From JANXLS01 sp035308565 (GTDB lineage Bacteria; Planctomycetota; SZUA-567; H5-PLA8), in NCBI GenBank assembly GCA_035308565.1, contig DATGGK010000255.1, positions 33,522 to 97,521 on the forward strand: a DNA stretch of 64,000 nt, in the 5' to 3' direction. Under the pieces are notes generated by a model. The model saw only the letters and a program-made list of their open reading frames with translations. It was not told where the DNA came from and searched no databases. The translations under genes were made by a program, and so were the position numbers. Of this stretch, positions 32,783 through 39,992 are shown in pieces (the first letter of the stretch is position 1; each line of letters opens with the position of its first letter).

Positions 32783-34321
32783 CTACTCATGCCCCTTCCG
32801 ATCCAAATTCCGATACTGGATCGCCTCGCTCACATGCGCCGCGCTGATCGCCGGCACGCTCTCCAAATCCGCAATCGTGCGCGCCACTTTCAGAATGCGG
32901 CTGTACGAACGCGCTGAAAAGCCGAGCGCATCGACCGCATTCTTCAACAAACTTCCCGCTTCCTTGTCGGGCTTGCAGAAATCCTGCAACTGGCGCTCGG
33001 TCATCGCGGCGTTGCTGTGCGTGTGCGTGCCGGCGAAACGCTCGTGTTGAATCGCGCGCGCGGCCATCACCTTTTCGCGAATCTGCGCGCTCGACGAACC
33101 GCTGCGTTCGCTAGACAATTCGTCGTACGGCACGTGCGGAACTTCGATGTGCAGGTCGATGCGGTCCAGCAGCGGGCCTGAGACTTTTCCAAAGTAGCGC
33201 TGAATCTGAATCTCGGTGCAGCGGCACGCGTTCTTCGGATCGCCGTGATGCCCGCACGGACACGGATTCATCGCCGCGACGAGCATGATGTTCGCCGGAA
33301 ACACGCACGTCGCCGACGAGCGCGCGATGGTGATCTTGCGGTCTTCGAGCGGCTGGCGCAGCGCTTCTTTGACACGCGGATCGAATTCGGGAAATTCGTC
33401 AAGGAATAAAATTCCATTGTGCGCGAGCGAAATTTCGCCGGGTCGCGGATCGGTGCCGCCGCCGACCAGCGCCGGATAGCTCGTGGTGTGATGCGGATCG
33501 CGAAACGGGCGCGTCGTCATCAGGGATTCGTTGGCTTTCAATTCGCCGGAGACCGACCAGATGCGCGTCGTCTCCAGCGCTTCTTCCAAAGTGAACGGCG
33601 GCAGAATCGACTGAATGCGCTTCGCGAGCATCGACTTGCCCGAACCTGGCGGCCCAATCAATAAAATGTTGTGTCCGCCCGCCGCCGCGACCGTCAACGC
33701 GCGCTTGACGTGTTCTTGCCCGCGCACATCGGAGAGGTCAACCGCGTGCGCCCGCTCGGCATGTGCGAACAATTCGTTCAGATCGACTTTCACGCGTTGC
33801 AGAGCCACATCGCCGTTGAGCATCGACGCGGCTTCGGCCAGCGTGCGCGGTGCGTAGACTTCGATTTCCTGCACGACCGCCGCTTCGGTCGCGTTTTCAG
33901 GCGGAACGAAAATGCCTTTTTTGCCGAGGCTTTTCGCGAGCGACGCAAACAGCAGCGCGCCCTTCACGGGCCGCAGCGTTCCGTCGAGCGCGAGTTCGCC
34001 GGTAAAAATAAAATCGTTGAGCGCGTCGTGGCGCAGTTCTTCGTTCGCCGCCATCACGCCCAGCGCAATCGGCAGATCGTAGATCGGCCCTTCCTTGCGG
34101 CTGTCGGCGGGCGCGAGATTAATCGTGAGGCGCTTGTTGAACGGCCACGTGTAGCCGGTGTTGGTCATCGCCGCGCGCACGCGATGCAGACTCTCCTTCA
34201 CCGCCGCGTCGGGCAGGCCCACGAGCTGTTCCTTGGGCGCGCCGTTGGCGAGATCGACTTCCACGTCCACGCGCGACGGTTCCACGCCTTGCGCGGCGGC
34301 GGAGATGATTTTGGAAAGCAT
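32783..34321 (-). CDS. comM: YifB/ComM-family Mg-chelatase-like AAA+ ATPase
   Basis: A 512-residue protein with the three family parts: N-terminal Lon-protease-like ChlI fold (VEVDLANGAPKEQLVGLPDA), AAA+ core with Walker A GPPGSGKS (near residue 223), Walker B-type LFLDEFPEF and the zinc-type cluster MNPCPCGHHGDPKNACRC, and a C-terminal lid with ARTIADLE. ComM is a hexameric helicase that promotes branch migration during natural transformation; in non-competent species the role is less clear. Likely co-transcribed with the PVC cytochrome that follows, though a functional link is not evident. Confidence 0.95.
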   Translation of the reverse strand: MLSKIISAAAQGVEPSRVDVEVDLANGAPKEQLVGLPDAAVKESLHRVRAAMTNTGYTWPFNKRLTINLAPADSRKEGPIYDLPIALGVMAANEELRHDALNDFIFTGELALDGTLRPVKGALLFASLAKSLGKKGIFVPPENATEAAVVQEIEVYAPRTLAEAASMLNGDVALQRVKVDLNELFAHAERAHAVDLSDVRGQEHVKRALTVAAAGGHNILLIGPPGSGKSMLAKRIQSILPPFTLEEALETTRIWSVSGELKANESLMTTRPFRDPHHTTSYPALVGGGTDPRPGEISLAHNGILFLDEFPEFDPRVKEALRQPLEDRKITIARSSATCVFPANIMLVAAMNPCPCGHHGDPKNACRCTEIQIQRYFGKVSGPLLDRIDLHIEVPHVPYDELSSERSGSSSAQIREKVMAARAIQHERFAGTHTHSNAAMTERQLQDFCKPDKEAGSLLKNAVDALGFSARSYSRILKVARTIADLESVPAISAAHVSEAIQYRNLDRKGHE

Positions 34322-34419
34322 GGCGGAATCTTAGGAGACGGAAGAGTTTCGCGCAAAATCAAAAAATAGCGCGCGCTGGGACGCGGCCACGCGGCAACAC
34401 GTTTTGAATGAGCTATCTT

Positions 34420-34623
34420 TCACTCCTCGTCGTACATGTCTTTGTATTTCTGCTGCGTGCATTCGGGCAGTTTGGGCCGCTTGGCAAGCTTGCCTTGTTC
34501 ATACAATTCGCATTGGCGATAGTACTCAGAGATTTGGTCCGCGATTTTCTGTTCAATTGGACTCAGAGGGGAGTTATCGCCTTCCCGGCGAGTCCTCTTT
34601 TTGGGGGGATGTATTGCGTTCAT
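34420..34623 (-). CDS. Small charged protein of unknown function
   Basis: A 67-residue protein with AAGGTGAG just upstream of its ATG. It is highly charged (PPKKRTRREG, then EQKIADQISEYYRQCELYEQG) with no signal or membrane segment. It follows another tiny frame by 4 bases, so the two could form a small operon such as a toxin-antitoxin-like pair, but no family is recognised. Confidence 0.45.
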   Translation of the reverse strand: MNAIHPPKKRTRREGDNSPLSPIEQKIADQISEYYRQCELYEQGKLAKRPKLPECTQQKYKDMYDEE

Positions 34624-34627
34624 GGTC

Positions 34628-34768
34628 TCACCTTGAAATCGCGCCGTACCATGTAAGCTCTACAAAGTGGTGTGCGCGGTTCTTGCGCACTCGCATACGC
34701 ATATCCTCGCCGAAGTGGAATCGTTCATCGATCCAATCCAACACTTCGTTGCACTCATCCAGTGCCAA
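34628..34768 (-). CDS. Possible tiny protein or gene remnant upstream of the 67-residue gene
   Basis: A 46-codon frame from TTG 34768 to TGA 34628 encoding ECNEVLDWIDERFHFGEDMR and ending HHFVELTWYGAISR. The composition is protein-like and the stop is 4 bases before the next ATG. There is no clear ribosome site and an in-frame stop lies just upstream, so it may be the 3' end of a decayed gene. Confidence 0.35.
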   Translation of the reverse strand: MALDECNEVLDWIDERFHFGEDMRMRVRKNRAHHFVELTWYGAISR

Positions 34769-34869
34769 GTTTGTCCACTATGAACTGAAGGAAACCAGAC
34801 TCTACTCGCGCCCCATTTTCCCCGCAATCTTCCTTTCCCCAACGAATCGCGAACGTGTATAGATAGGAC

Positions 34870-35625
34870 ATGCTCGCCGAAGAACGCCGCTCCAAAATCC
34901 TCGGCGCCCTCAAGTCACGGGGCGTGCTCTCCGTCAACGACGCCTGCGCGCTGCTGGATGTCAGCCGCATGACGGTGCACCGCGACCTGGAGATGCTCTC
35001 CGCGGCTGGGCTGTTGCGCAAAGTCCACGGCGGCGCGGTGACGCTGAGCAACGGCACGGACGACGAAAGCGCGCGGCATTTTACCGAGCGCAAGCCCGCC
35101 AACGCCGCCGCGAAAGCGCGCATCGCTCAGCATCTCGCGCCGATTCTGGCGCGCGCGCGCAATCTGGCGCTCGATGCAAGCTCGACAGTTTTCGAAATCT
35201 GCCACACATTGCCAGCCGCGCGCGAAGGCCAAAACGTCTTCGTGATCACCAACGGCATTCCGCATTTCGAAGCGCTTCGCGAACGCGGCGCGGGCTATCG
35301 CGTGGCCATCACCGGCGGCGAATTGCATCCACGCACGGGCTCGCTGGTTGGGCCGCTAGCGGTGAAAAGCCTCGAAGGATTGCGCTTCGATTTCGCGGTC
35401 GTCTCGTGCGCTGGATTGATGCAGGACACCGGACAGGTGTACGATTCGACGCCCGAAGGCGCCGCGATGAAACTAGCCTTCGTGAGCCGCGCGACCAAGA
35501 AGGTTCTTGCAGTGGACAAAAGCAAGCTAAATTTGATCGCGCCATATCCGCTGGGTGAATTGACCGATTTCGATCTGCTGGTGACGGAAGAGGGCGTGAA
35601 AGAATTGAAGCGGCGCAGGAAGTGA
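34870..35625 (+). CDS. DeoR/GlpR-family transcriptional regulator
   Basis: A 251-residue regulator. The N-terminal winged helix-turn-helix is typical: RRSKILGALKSRGVLSVNDA, then VSRMTVHRDLEML and GLLRKVHGGAV. The C-terminal sugar-phosphate sensor domain has LALDASSTVFEICHTL and ends with DKSKLNLIAPYPLGELTDF. Members sense phosphorylated sugars and usually repress nearby catabolic genes. The next genes downstream, on the same strand after a 274-base gap with its own promoter and phased repeats, form a sugar-type operon and are the likely target. Confidence 0.93.
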   Translation: MLAEERRSKILGALKSRGVLSVNDACALLDVSRMTVHRDLEMLSAAGLLRKVHGGAVTLSNGTDDESARHFTERKPANAAAKARIAQHLAPILARARNLALDASSTVFEICHTLPAAREGQNVFVITNGIPHFEALRERGAGYRVAITGGELHPRTGSLVGPLAVKSLEGLRFDFAVVSCAGLMQDTGQVYDSTPEGAAMKLAFVSRATKKVLAVDKSKLNLIAPYPLGELTDFDLLVTEEGVKELKRRRK

Positions 35626-35633
35626 CGCTGTTG

Positions 35634-35692
35634 CCCTCTCCCCCCGGGAGAGGGCCGAGAGGCGCGGCCGTTTGCGCCTGCGGGGTGAGGGG
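35634..35692 (+). repeat. REP-like element, copy C
   Basis: Outer hairpin ccctctcc/ggagaggg, linker ccgag, inner stem AGGCGC...GCGCCT with loop ggccgttt, then cggggtgagggg. It begins eight bases after the deoR-family gene. Confidence 0.88.
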
Positions 35693-35711
35693 ACACGTGG
35701 GACGGCACAAC

Positions 35712-35737
35712 GTAACAGAATGTAACAAAATTTAACG
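35712..35737 (+). promoter_or_regulatory. Three phased TAAC(A/G) direct repeats, candidate operator
   Basis: TAACA, TAACA and TAACG start at 35713, 35723 and 35733, exactly one helical turn apart, about 20 bases upstream of a good promoter. They could bind the upstream DeoR-family protein; this is inference from position. Confidence 0.45.
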
Positions 35738-35756
35738 AAAATTCACTTTTTCAGCA

Positions 35757-35784
35757 TTGAAAGAGTGGCTGATCGGTGTATAAA
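35757..35784 (+). promoter_or_regulatory. Sigma70-like promoter of the isomerase operon
   Basis: TTGAAA at 35757-35762, a 16-base spacer and TATAAA at 35779-35784. Transcription would begin near 35791, giving a 5' leader of about 110 bases before the isomerase ATG. The leader has no recognised riboswitch. Confidence 0.55.
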
Positions 35785-35899
35785 AGCGTCGCACCGATGG
35801 GAAATCGAAGACGCACGGCTGCGAAACACTCTAGGCCATTCGCCGGCTCATCGCGACTCACCGGCATGGCTTGGGAATCGATAAAAGGAGACTCAGCGC

Positions 35900-36799
35900 A
35901 TGGCGTTCAGACTTTCAGCACACAATTGGATGCGGCCCGAACCGCTCGACGTGACCTGCAAGCGGCTGCATGACTGCGGCTTCTGGGGCATCGAAATCAT
36001 GGGCGAGCCGGATTTGTACAAGCCCTTCGGCGAGACCCGCAAGACGCTCGAAAAAAACAAGATTCAATGCTGGGGCGCGGTCACCATCATGATCAAATGC
36101 CGCGACCTGCTCAACGCCGATTATTACCTGCGCTACGGCAGCATTCAGTACGTCAAAGATTGCATCAGCATGATCCACGAACTCGGGGGAACGGTGCTGA
36201 CGCTGGTGCCGTCGGAAGTCGGCAAGATCAACGCGATGGCCAGTCCCGAGCAGGAATGGCAGTGGGCCATCGAGGGCTTGAAGCCCATCGCCGATCACGC
36301 GCGCAAAGAAAAAGTGCGCATCGCGCTGGAGCCGCTCAACCGCTTCGAAACCAATTTCCTCAACCGCCATGACCAGGCGCTCGCCCTCGCCAACGAAATC
36401 GGCGACGATATCGGTGTGTGTCTCGACGCGTTCCACATCAACATTGAGGAGAAAGATCCGCTGCAGGCGATTCGCAACGTCGGCAAGCGCCTCTTCGATT
36501 TCCACATCGCCGACAACAACCGCCGCGCGCCGGGCGACGGCAAATGGGATTGGGGCGCGCTGCTCAAGACGCTCAAAGAAGTCGGGTACGAAGGGTGTTT
36601 GACGACGGAATTCGTGATCCCCAACGACCGCACGCCGTGTTCGCCGCGTTTCGCGCGCAAAATTTCAGCGGATACAAAAGGCTCGGCGGCCGAAGAGAAG
36701 TTCATTGTGGATCACGGCGGGTACGTGATGAGCAACGAAGAATACAGCGTGCATTTCAAGCGCACGCACGATCATATTCGGGCGGTGGAACCGAAGTAA
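35900..36799 (+). CDS. Sugar phosphate isomerase/epimerase-family TIM barrel
   Basis: A 299-residue protein with AAAAGGAG upstream of ATG 35900. It belongs to the xylose-isomerase-like (AP_endonuc_2) barrel family. The four expected metal ligands can be placed: Glu in RIALEPLNRFE, Asp in CLDAFHINIEE, His in FHIADNNRR and Glu in CLTTEFVIP. This arrangement is closest to ketose 3-epimerases, but the family also contains inosose dehydratases and hydroxypyruvate isomerases. It is the first gene of a putative operon under DeoR-type control, followed by a REP-bounded cassette and then Tm-1-like, creatininase and FAD-oxidase genes. Confidence 0.88.
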   Translation: MAFRLSAHNWMRPEPLDVTCKRLHDCGFWGIEIMGEPDLYKPFGETRKTLEKNKIQCWGAVTIMIKCRDLLNADYYLRYGSIQYVKDCISMIHELGGTVLTLVPSEVGKINAMASPEQEWQWAIEGLKPIADHARKEKVRIALEPLNRFETNFLNRHDQALALANEIGDDIGVCLDAFHINIEEKDPLQAIRNVGKRLFDFHIADNNRRAPGDGKWDWGALLKTLKEVGYEGCLTTEFVIPNDRTPCSPRFARKISADTKGSAAEEKFIVDHGGYVMSNEEYSVHFKRTHDHIRAVEPK

Positions 36800-37342
36800 G
36801 TTTCGCGAAGCGAAACGCCGCCGTTGCCCTCTCCCTCCGGGAGAGGGCCGAGACGTAGCGAAGCGAAGTCCGGGGTGAGGGAAAGGGCGCACGAAAAAGG
36901 ACTCGGCCATGCGTGGCATCAAACCACGGCAAAAAAATCGCGCTCGACGGTTGCGCCAGAAAATGACGCCGAGCGAGAAAAAACTCTGGGCCGCGTTGCG
37001 TGACAGGCGATTTGTAAACTTGAAGTTTCGCCGCCAGCAACCTATTGGTCCGTTTATTGCCGATTTTTGCTGTTGGGAAAGAAAAGTTGTGTTGGAGTTG
37101 GATGGCGATTCACACGCAGGAAAGGAAGCGTATGACGCTGAACGCGTGAAATGGCTGGAGAATTCGGGCTGGAAGGTCGTGCGTGTTTGGGACACTGAAG
37201 TCTTTGGAAACATTGACGGAGTGATGCAGGCGATTTACACCGTGTGCGGCGCCCATTCCCTCACCCCGGACTCCGCTTCGCTTCGTCTCGGCCCTCTCCC
37301 GGAGGGAGAGGGCAACGGCGGCGCGAACGCTTCGCGTTCGCA
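36800..37342. mobile_element. Putative REP-bounded cassette carrying a DUF559 gene
   Basis: A left element (36800-36890) and a right element (37249-37342) are near-identical inverted repeats of about 90 bp. From the outside in, each has a TTCGC/GCGAA-type palindrome, GCCGCCGTT, the REP outer hairpin, an imperfect inner stem (acgtagcgaagcgaagt left, its near match right) and ccggggtgaggga plus gggcgc. The only gene between them is DUF559. It splits an otherwise coherent operon. Mobility is inferred from structure; no target-site duplication was identified. Confidence 0.65.
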
Positions 37343-37352
37343 ATGGAAATAA
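36909..37352 (+). CDS. DUF559 (Vsr-like PD-(D/E)XK fold) nuclease-like protein
   Basis: A 147-residue protein. The core matches DUF559: ARRLRQKMTPSEKKLWAALR, FRRQQPIGPFIADFCC, VVLELDGDSHAGKEAYDAER and VVRVWDTEVFGNIDGV. The Asp in FIADF and the Glu-x-Asp-Gly-x-x-His block form the probable metal site shared with very-short-patch repair endonucleases. Its real cellular role is unknown. The domain ends at about residue 114, where the right inverted REP begins; the last ~34 residues (including LGPLPEGEGN) are simply translated repeat. The stop is three bases before the Tm-1-like ATG. Confidence 0.9.
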   Translation: MRGIKPRQKNRARRLRQKMTPSEKKLWAALRDRRFVNLKFRRQQPIGPFIADFCCWERKVVLELDGDSHAGKEAYDAERVKWLENSGWKVVRVWDTEVFGNIDGVMQAIYTVCGAHSLTPDSASLRLGPLPEGEGNGGANASRSQWK

Positions 37353-37355
37353 AGC

Positions 37356-38609
37356 ATGGCAACCGTCCTCGTCATCGGCACCTTCGACACCAAAGGCCCC
37401 GAATCCCAGTACCTGCGGGAGCGGATCGAGGCTCACGGTTGCCGCACGCTCGCATTGGACAGCGGCATTTTAGGTGAGGCCGATGGAATCAAGCCGGAAT
37501 TCACGCGGCAGATGGTCGCCGAAGCGGCGGGATTCACGATCGATCAACTGCGCAATGCCGGCAGCCGCGGCAAAGCCGTCGAAGGCATGTTGCAGGGCGT
37601 GCGCGCGGTGGCGCAGCAGCTTTATGCGGAGAAGAAAATTCACGGAGTAGTGTCGCTCGGTGGAGCGGAAGGCGCGGTGCTGGCGTCCGCGGCGATGAAG
37701 GCGCTGCCCGTCGGCATTCCGAAATTGATTGTCTCGCCGCTGGCGTCGGGGCGGCGCAACTTCGAGCCGTTCATCGGCACCAAAGACATTTTCGTGATGC
37801 ACTCGGTTGTCGATATTCTCGGTTTGAACGTCGTCTCGTGCCCGATCTTCGATACGGTGGCAGCGTCGATCGCGGGCATGGCGAACGCCTACGAAAAGCG
37901 CGACGATTCGGAGAAGAAACGGCTGATCGGCAACCGCAAACAAATCGCCGCGACGATGCTGGGCAACACGACGCGGCCATTGATGTGGATCAAAAAGCAG
38001 ATCGAGCCGAAGGGCTTCGACATCGTCATCTTCCACGCCAACGGCGTCGGCGGCCCGGCGATGGAGGAGTTGGTTGAGGCGAATCTGTTTCACGGCATTC
38101 TCGATTACACGCTCAGCGAACTGGCGGGCGAAGTCGCTGGAGGGTTCCACAACGGCGGGCCGGACCGCATGGAAAACGCGGGCCTCAAAGGTGTGCCGCA
38201 AGTGATCGTGCCCGGCTGCGTCGATTTTGTCGTCGTCGGCCCGCGGCATGAAGTCCCCGAACGTCTGCGCGGGCGGCCGAGCCATTACCACAATCCCGAA
38301 TTCACGCTGGTCCGATTGACACGCGAAGAACAAATCGAAGTCGCGCGGCGCATGTGCAAAAAGCTCAACGCCGCCACTGGAAAAATCAGCGTGGTGGTTC
38401 CAACTCGCGGCCTGTCGATTCCGAACATCGAAACGGATCAGAACGGAAAGCACGGCGAATTCTGGGATCCCGAAACAGACAAACTGTTCCGCGCGGAGTT
38501 GAAGAACGGATTGACGCGGAAGATTGAGTACGAGGAAGTGGACGCGCACATCAACGACCAGGAATTCGCGAAGGTCGTGTTGGGGCGCGCGACGGAGCTG
38601 TTTGCGTAA
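37356..38609 (+). CDS. Tm-1-like ATP-binding protein (UPF0261)
   Basis: A 417-residue protein of the UPF0261 family: VLVIGTFDTKGPE at the N-terminus, GVVSLGGAEGAVLASAAMK, FHANGVGGPAMEELV and QVIVPGCVDFV in the middle and VVVPTRGLS near the end. Plant Tm-1 has this domain plus a TIM barrel and inhibits tobamovirus replication by binding ATP; the bacterial function is not settled. In bacteria it is usually next to the PF09370 TIM-barrel gene. Here that partner is missing from the operon and only a truncated copy is seen at 21275, beside an IS3 scar. Confidence 0.95.
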   Translation: MATVLVIGTFDTKGPESQYLRERIEAHGCRTLALDSGILGEADGIKPEFTRQMVAEAAGFTIDQLRNAGSRGKAVEGMLQGVRAVAQQLYAEKKIHGVVSLGGAEGAVLASAAMKALPVGIPKLIVSPLASGRRNFEPFIGTKDIFVMHSVVDILGLNVVSCPIFDTVAASIAGMANAYEKRDDSEKKRLIGNRKQIAATMLGNTTRPLMWIKKQIEPKGFDIVIFHANGVGGPAMEELVEANLFHGILDYTLSELAGEVAGGFHNGGPDRMENAGLKGVPQVIVPGCVDFVVVGPRHEVPERLRGRPSHYHNPEFTLVRLTREEQIEVARRMCKKLNAATGKISVVVPTRGLSIPNIETDQNGKHGEFWDPETDKLFRAELKNGLTRKIEYEEVDAHINDQEFAKVVLGRATELFA

Positions 38610-38678
38610 AGTAGAACGGAGCTCCGCTCCGCTCAGATTTGAATCGACGAACGAACGGAGCAGGAGCTTCGTTCTACT
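38610..38678. repeat. Intergenic inverted repeat (AGTAGAACG ... CGTTCTACT)
   Basis: agtagaacggagctccgctcc is mirrored by ggagcaggagcttcgttctact with a loop of about 25 bases. It starts right after the Tm-1-like stop codon and precedes the ribosome site of the next gene. Confidence 0.75.
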
Positions 38679-38697
38679 AAAACGAAGGAGTCAGAAA

Positions 38698-39726
38698 ATG
38701 GAAGGCCACACCACCGAAGACGCAAAATCCACCCGCGCCCCCGGCGCGAAGCCCATCGTTGCCTGGGAAAAAACCGGCGCCAGCGGCGCGGAAGCGCACG
38801 TCAAGCCCGCTTATCAGGATCAGGCTCACGCGCCGCGCCGCAAGACGCTCGACGCGCTCAAGCATTTCCCGTCGTACTGCATGGGCGATCTCTCCGCCGC
38901 GGACATTCGCGAATACCTCAAGTACTCCGACACCGTGCTCGTGCCGAAGGCCAGCCTTGAGCAGCACGGCAGCCACTTGCCGCTCTTCTGCGACTCGATC
39001 AGTTCGACCGAAGTCGCGAAGCGCGCGGGCGAGAAAGCTGGCATTCTCTACACGCCCACTCTCTGGCTGGGCTACTCGCCGCAGCACATGAAGGAACCCG
39101 GCGGCGGCACCGGATCGATCACGCTGCGAGTCGAAACGTACTTGAATCTGCTCTACGACATCGGGCGCAGCCTGATTCACCACGGATTCAACCGCGTGAT
39201 CTTCGTCAACGGACACGGTTCGAACGTAAAGGTCGTCGATCCGGTCCTGCGCCGCTTGCGCAACGAAACTGGCGCGCTCATCGGCTACTACAAGCCATAC
39301 GCCGAACGCTACATGGGCATGATCGCGGATGTGCTCGAAGGCCCGAAGGAAGAGACGCCAGGCTGGCACGCGGGGGAATTGGAAACGTCACAGTGTCTCT
39401 GCCACAACCCCAAGCTCGTGCGCATGGACCGCGCCATCGCCGAACACGCGCACGCGCCGAAGTGGCTCGGGCCGAATTGGAAGAAGAACGACGGCATGCC
39501 CGACTGCGATTACCAGGGCTACCAGTATTTCAACTTCCCGTTCGATCATCAGGAATTCACCGATTCAGGCGTCATGGGCAACCCGTTCCGCGGCGCCGCC
39601 TATAAAGGTGAGATTTGTTTCACGCGCTTCGCCAATCATTTGATCGACGCGGTGCACGATCTCGAACAGTGCCCGGTGACGGTGAAGAACCGCGACTTCT
39701 CGGTGGACAAGTCGATGATGCCCTGA
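38698..39726 (+). CDS. Creatininase-family amidohydrolase
   Basis: A 342-residue protein; start at ATG 38698 with AAGGAG upstream (an ORF beginning at 38524 only overlaps the previous gene). The metal-binding residues of the creatininase family are present: EQHGSHLPLFCDS (Glu, His, Asp), FVNGHGSN and WHAGELETS. Members open cyclic amides (creatinine, formamides such as FAPy in riboflavin or mycofactocin pathways). An N-terminal extension of about 60 residues precedes the usual domain. Substrate is unknown; it sits between Tm-1-like and FAD oxidase genes in the same operon. Confidence 0.9.
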   Translation: MEGHTTEDAKSTRAPGAKPIVAWEKTGASGAEAHVKPAYQDQAHAPRRKTLDALKHFPSYCMGDLSAADIREYLKYSDTVLVPKASLEQHGSHLPLFCDSISSTEVAKRAGEKAGILYTPTLWLGYSPQHMKEPGGGTGSITLRVETYLNLLYDIGRSLIHHGFNRVIFVNGHGSNVKVVDPVLRRLRNETGALIGYYKPYAERYMGMIADVLEGPKEETPGWHAGELETSQCLCHNPKLVRMDRAIAEHAHAPKWLGPNWKKNDGMPDCDYQGYQYFNFPFDHQEFTDSGVMGNPFRGAAYKGEICFTRFANHLIDAVHDLEQCPVTVKNRDFSVDKSMMP

Positions 39727-39740
39727 AGAAGGCGCTGTTA

Positions 39741-39992
39741 ATGAAGATTACTCTTTACGATTGTTGTTGCTTCATCCTTTACAGCTTCGGCGCTGCCGCC
39801 GGAGCAGCATTTTTTAGCGAACGCTATGGACTTGCGCTAGGCCTTGTACTTGGCGTTCCAGTCGGAATTGCATTTGTATTTGTCTTGTTCTGCGTCCTCG
39901 TAGGGCTTGTGCATGTAGGCGTTAGAATCTTTGCGAAAAATGTCAAGGCTGGGGCTCAGAACTCAGAACCTGGAGAGAAAAACGATGTCTGA
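39741..39992 (+). CDS. Small membrane protein of unknown function
   Basis: An 83-residue protein with two membrane segments (about residues 9-26 and 32-61, the latter GLVLGVPVGIAFVFVLFCVL). The C-terminal tail is read from a word repeat (gctcagaactcagaa). It overlaps the start of the FAD oxidase by 8 bases, so it is translationally coupled to it. Not recognised. Confidence 0.55.
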   Translation: MKITLYDCCCFILYSFGAAAGAAFFSERYGLALGLVLGVPVGIAFVFVLFCVLVGLVHVGVRIFAKNVKAGAQNSEPGEKNDV

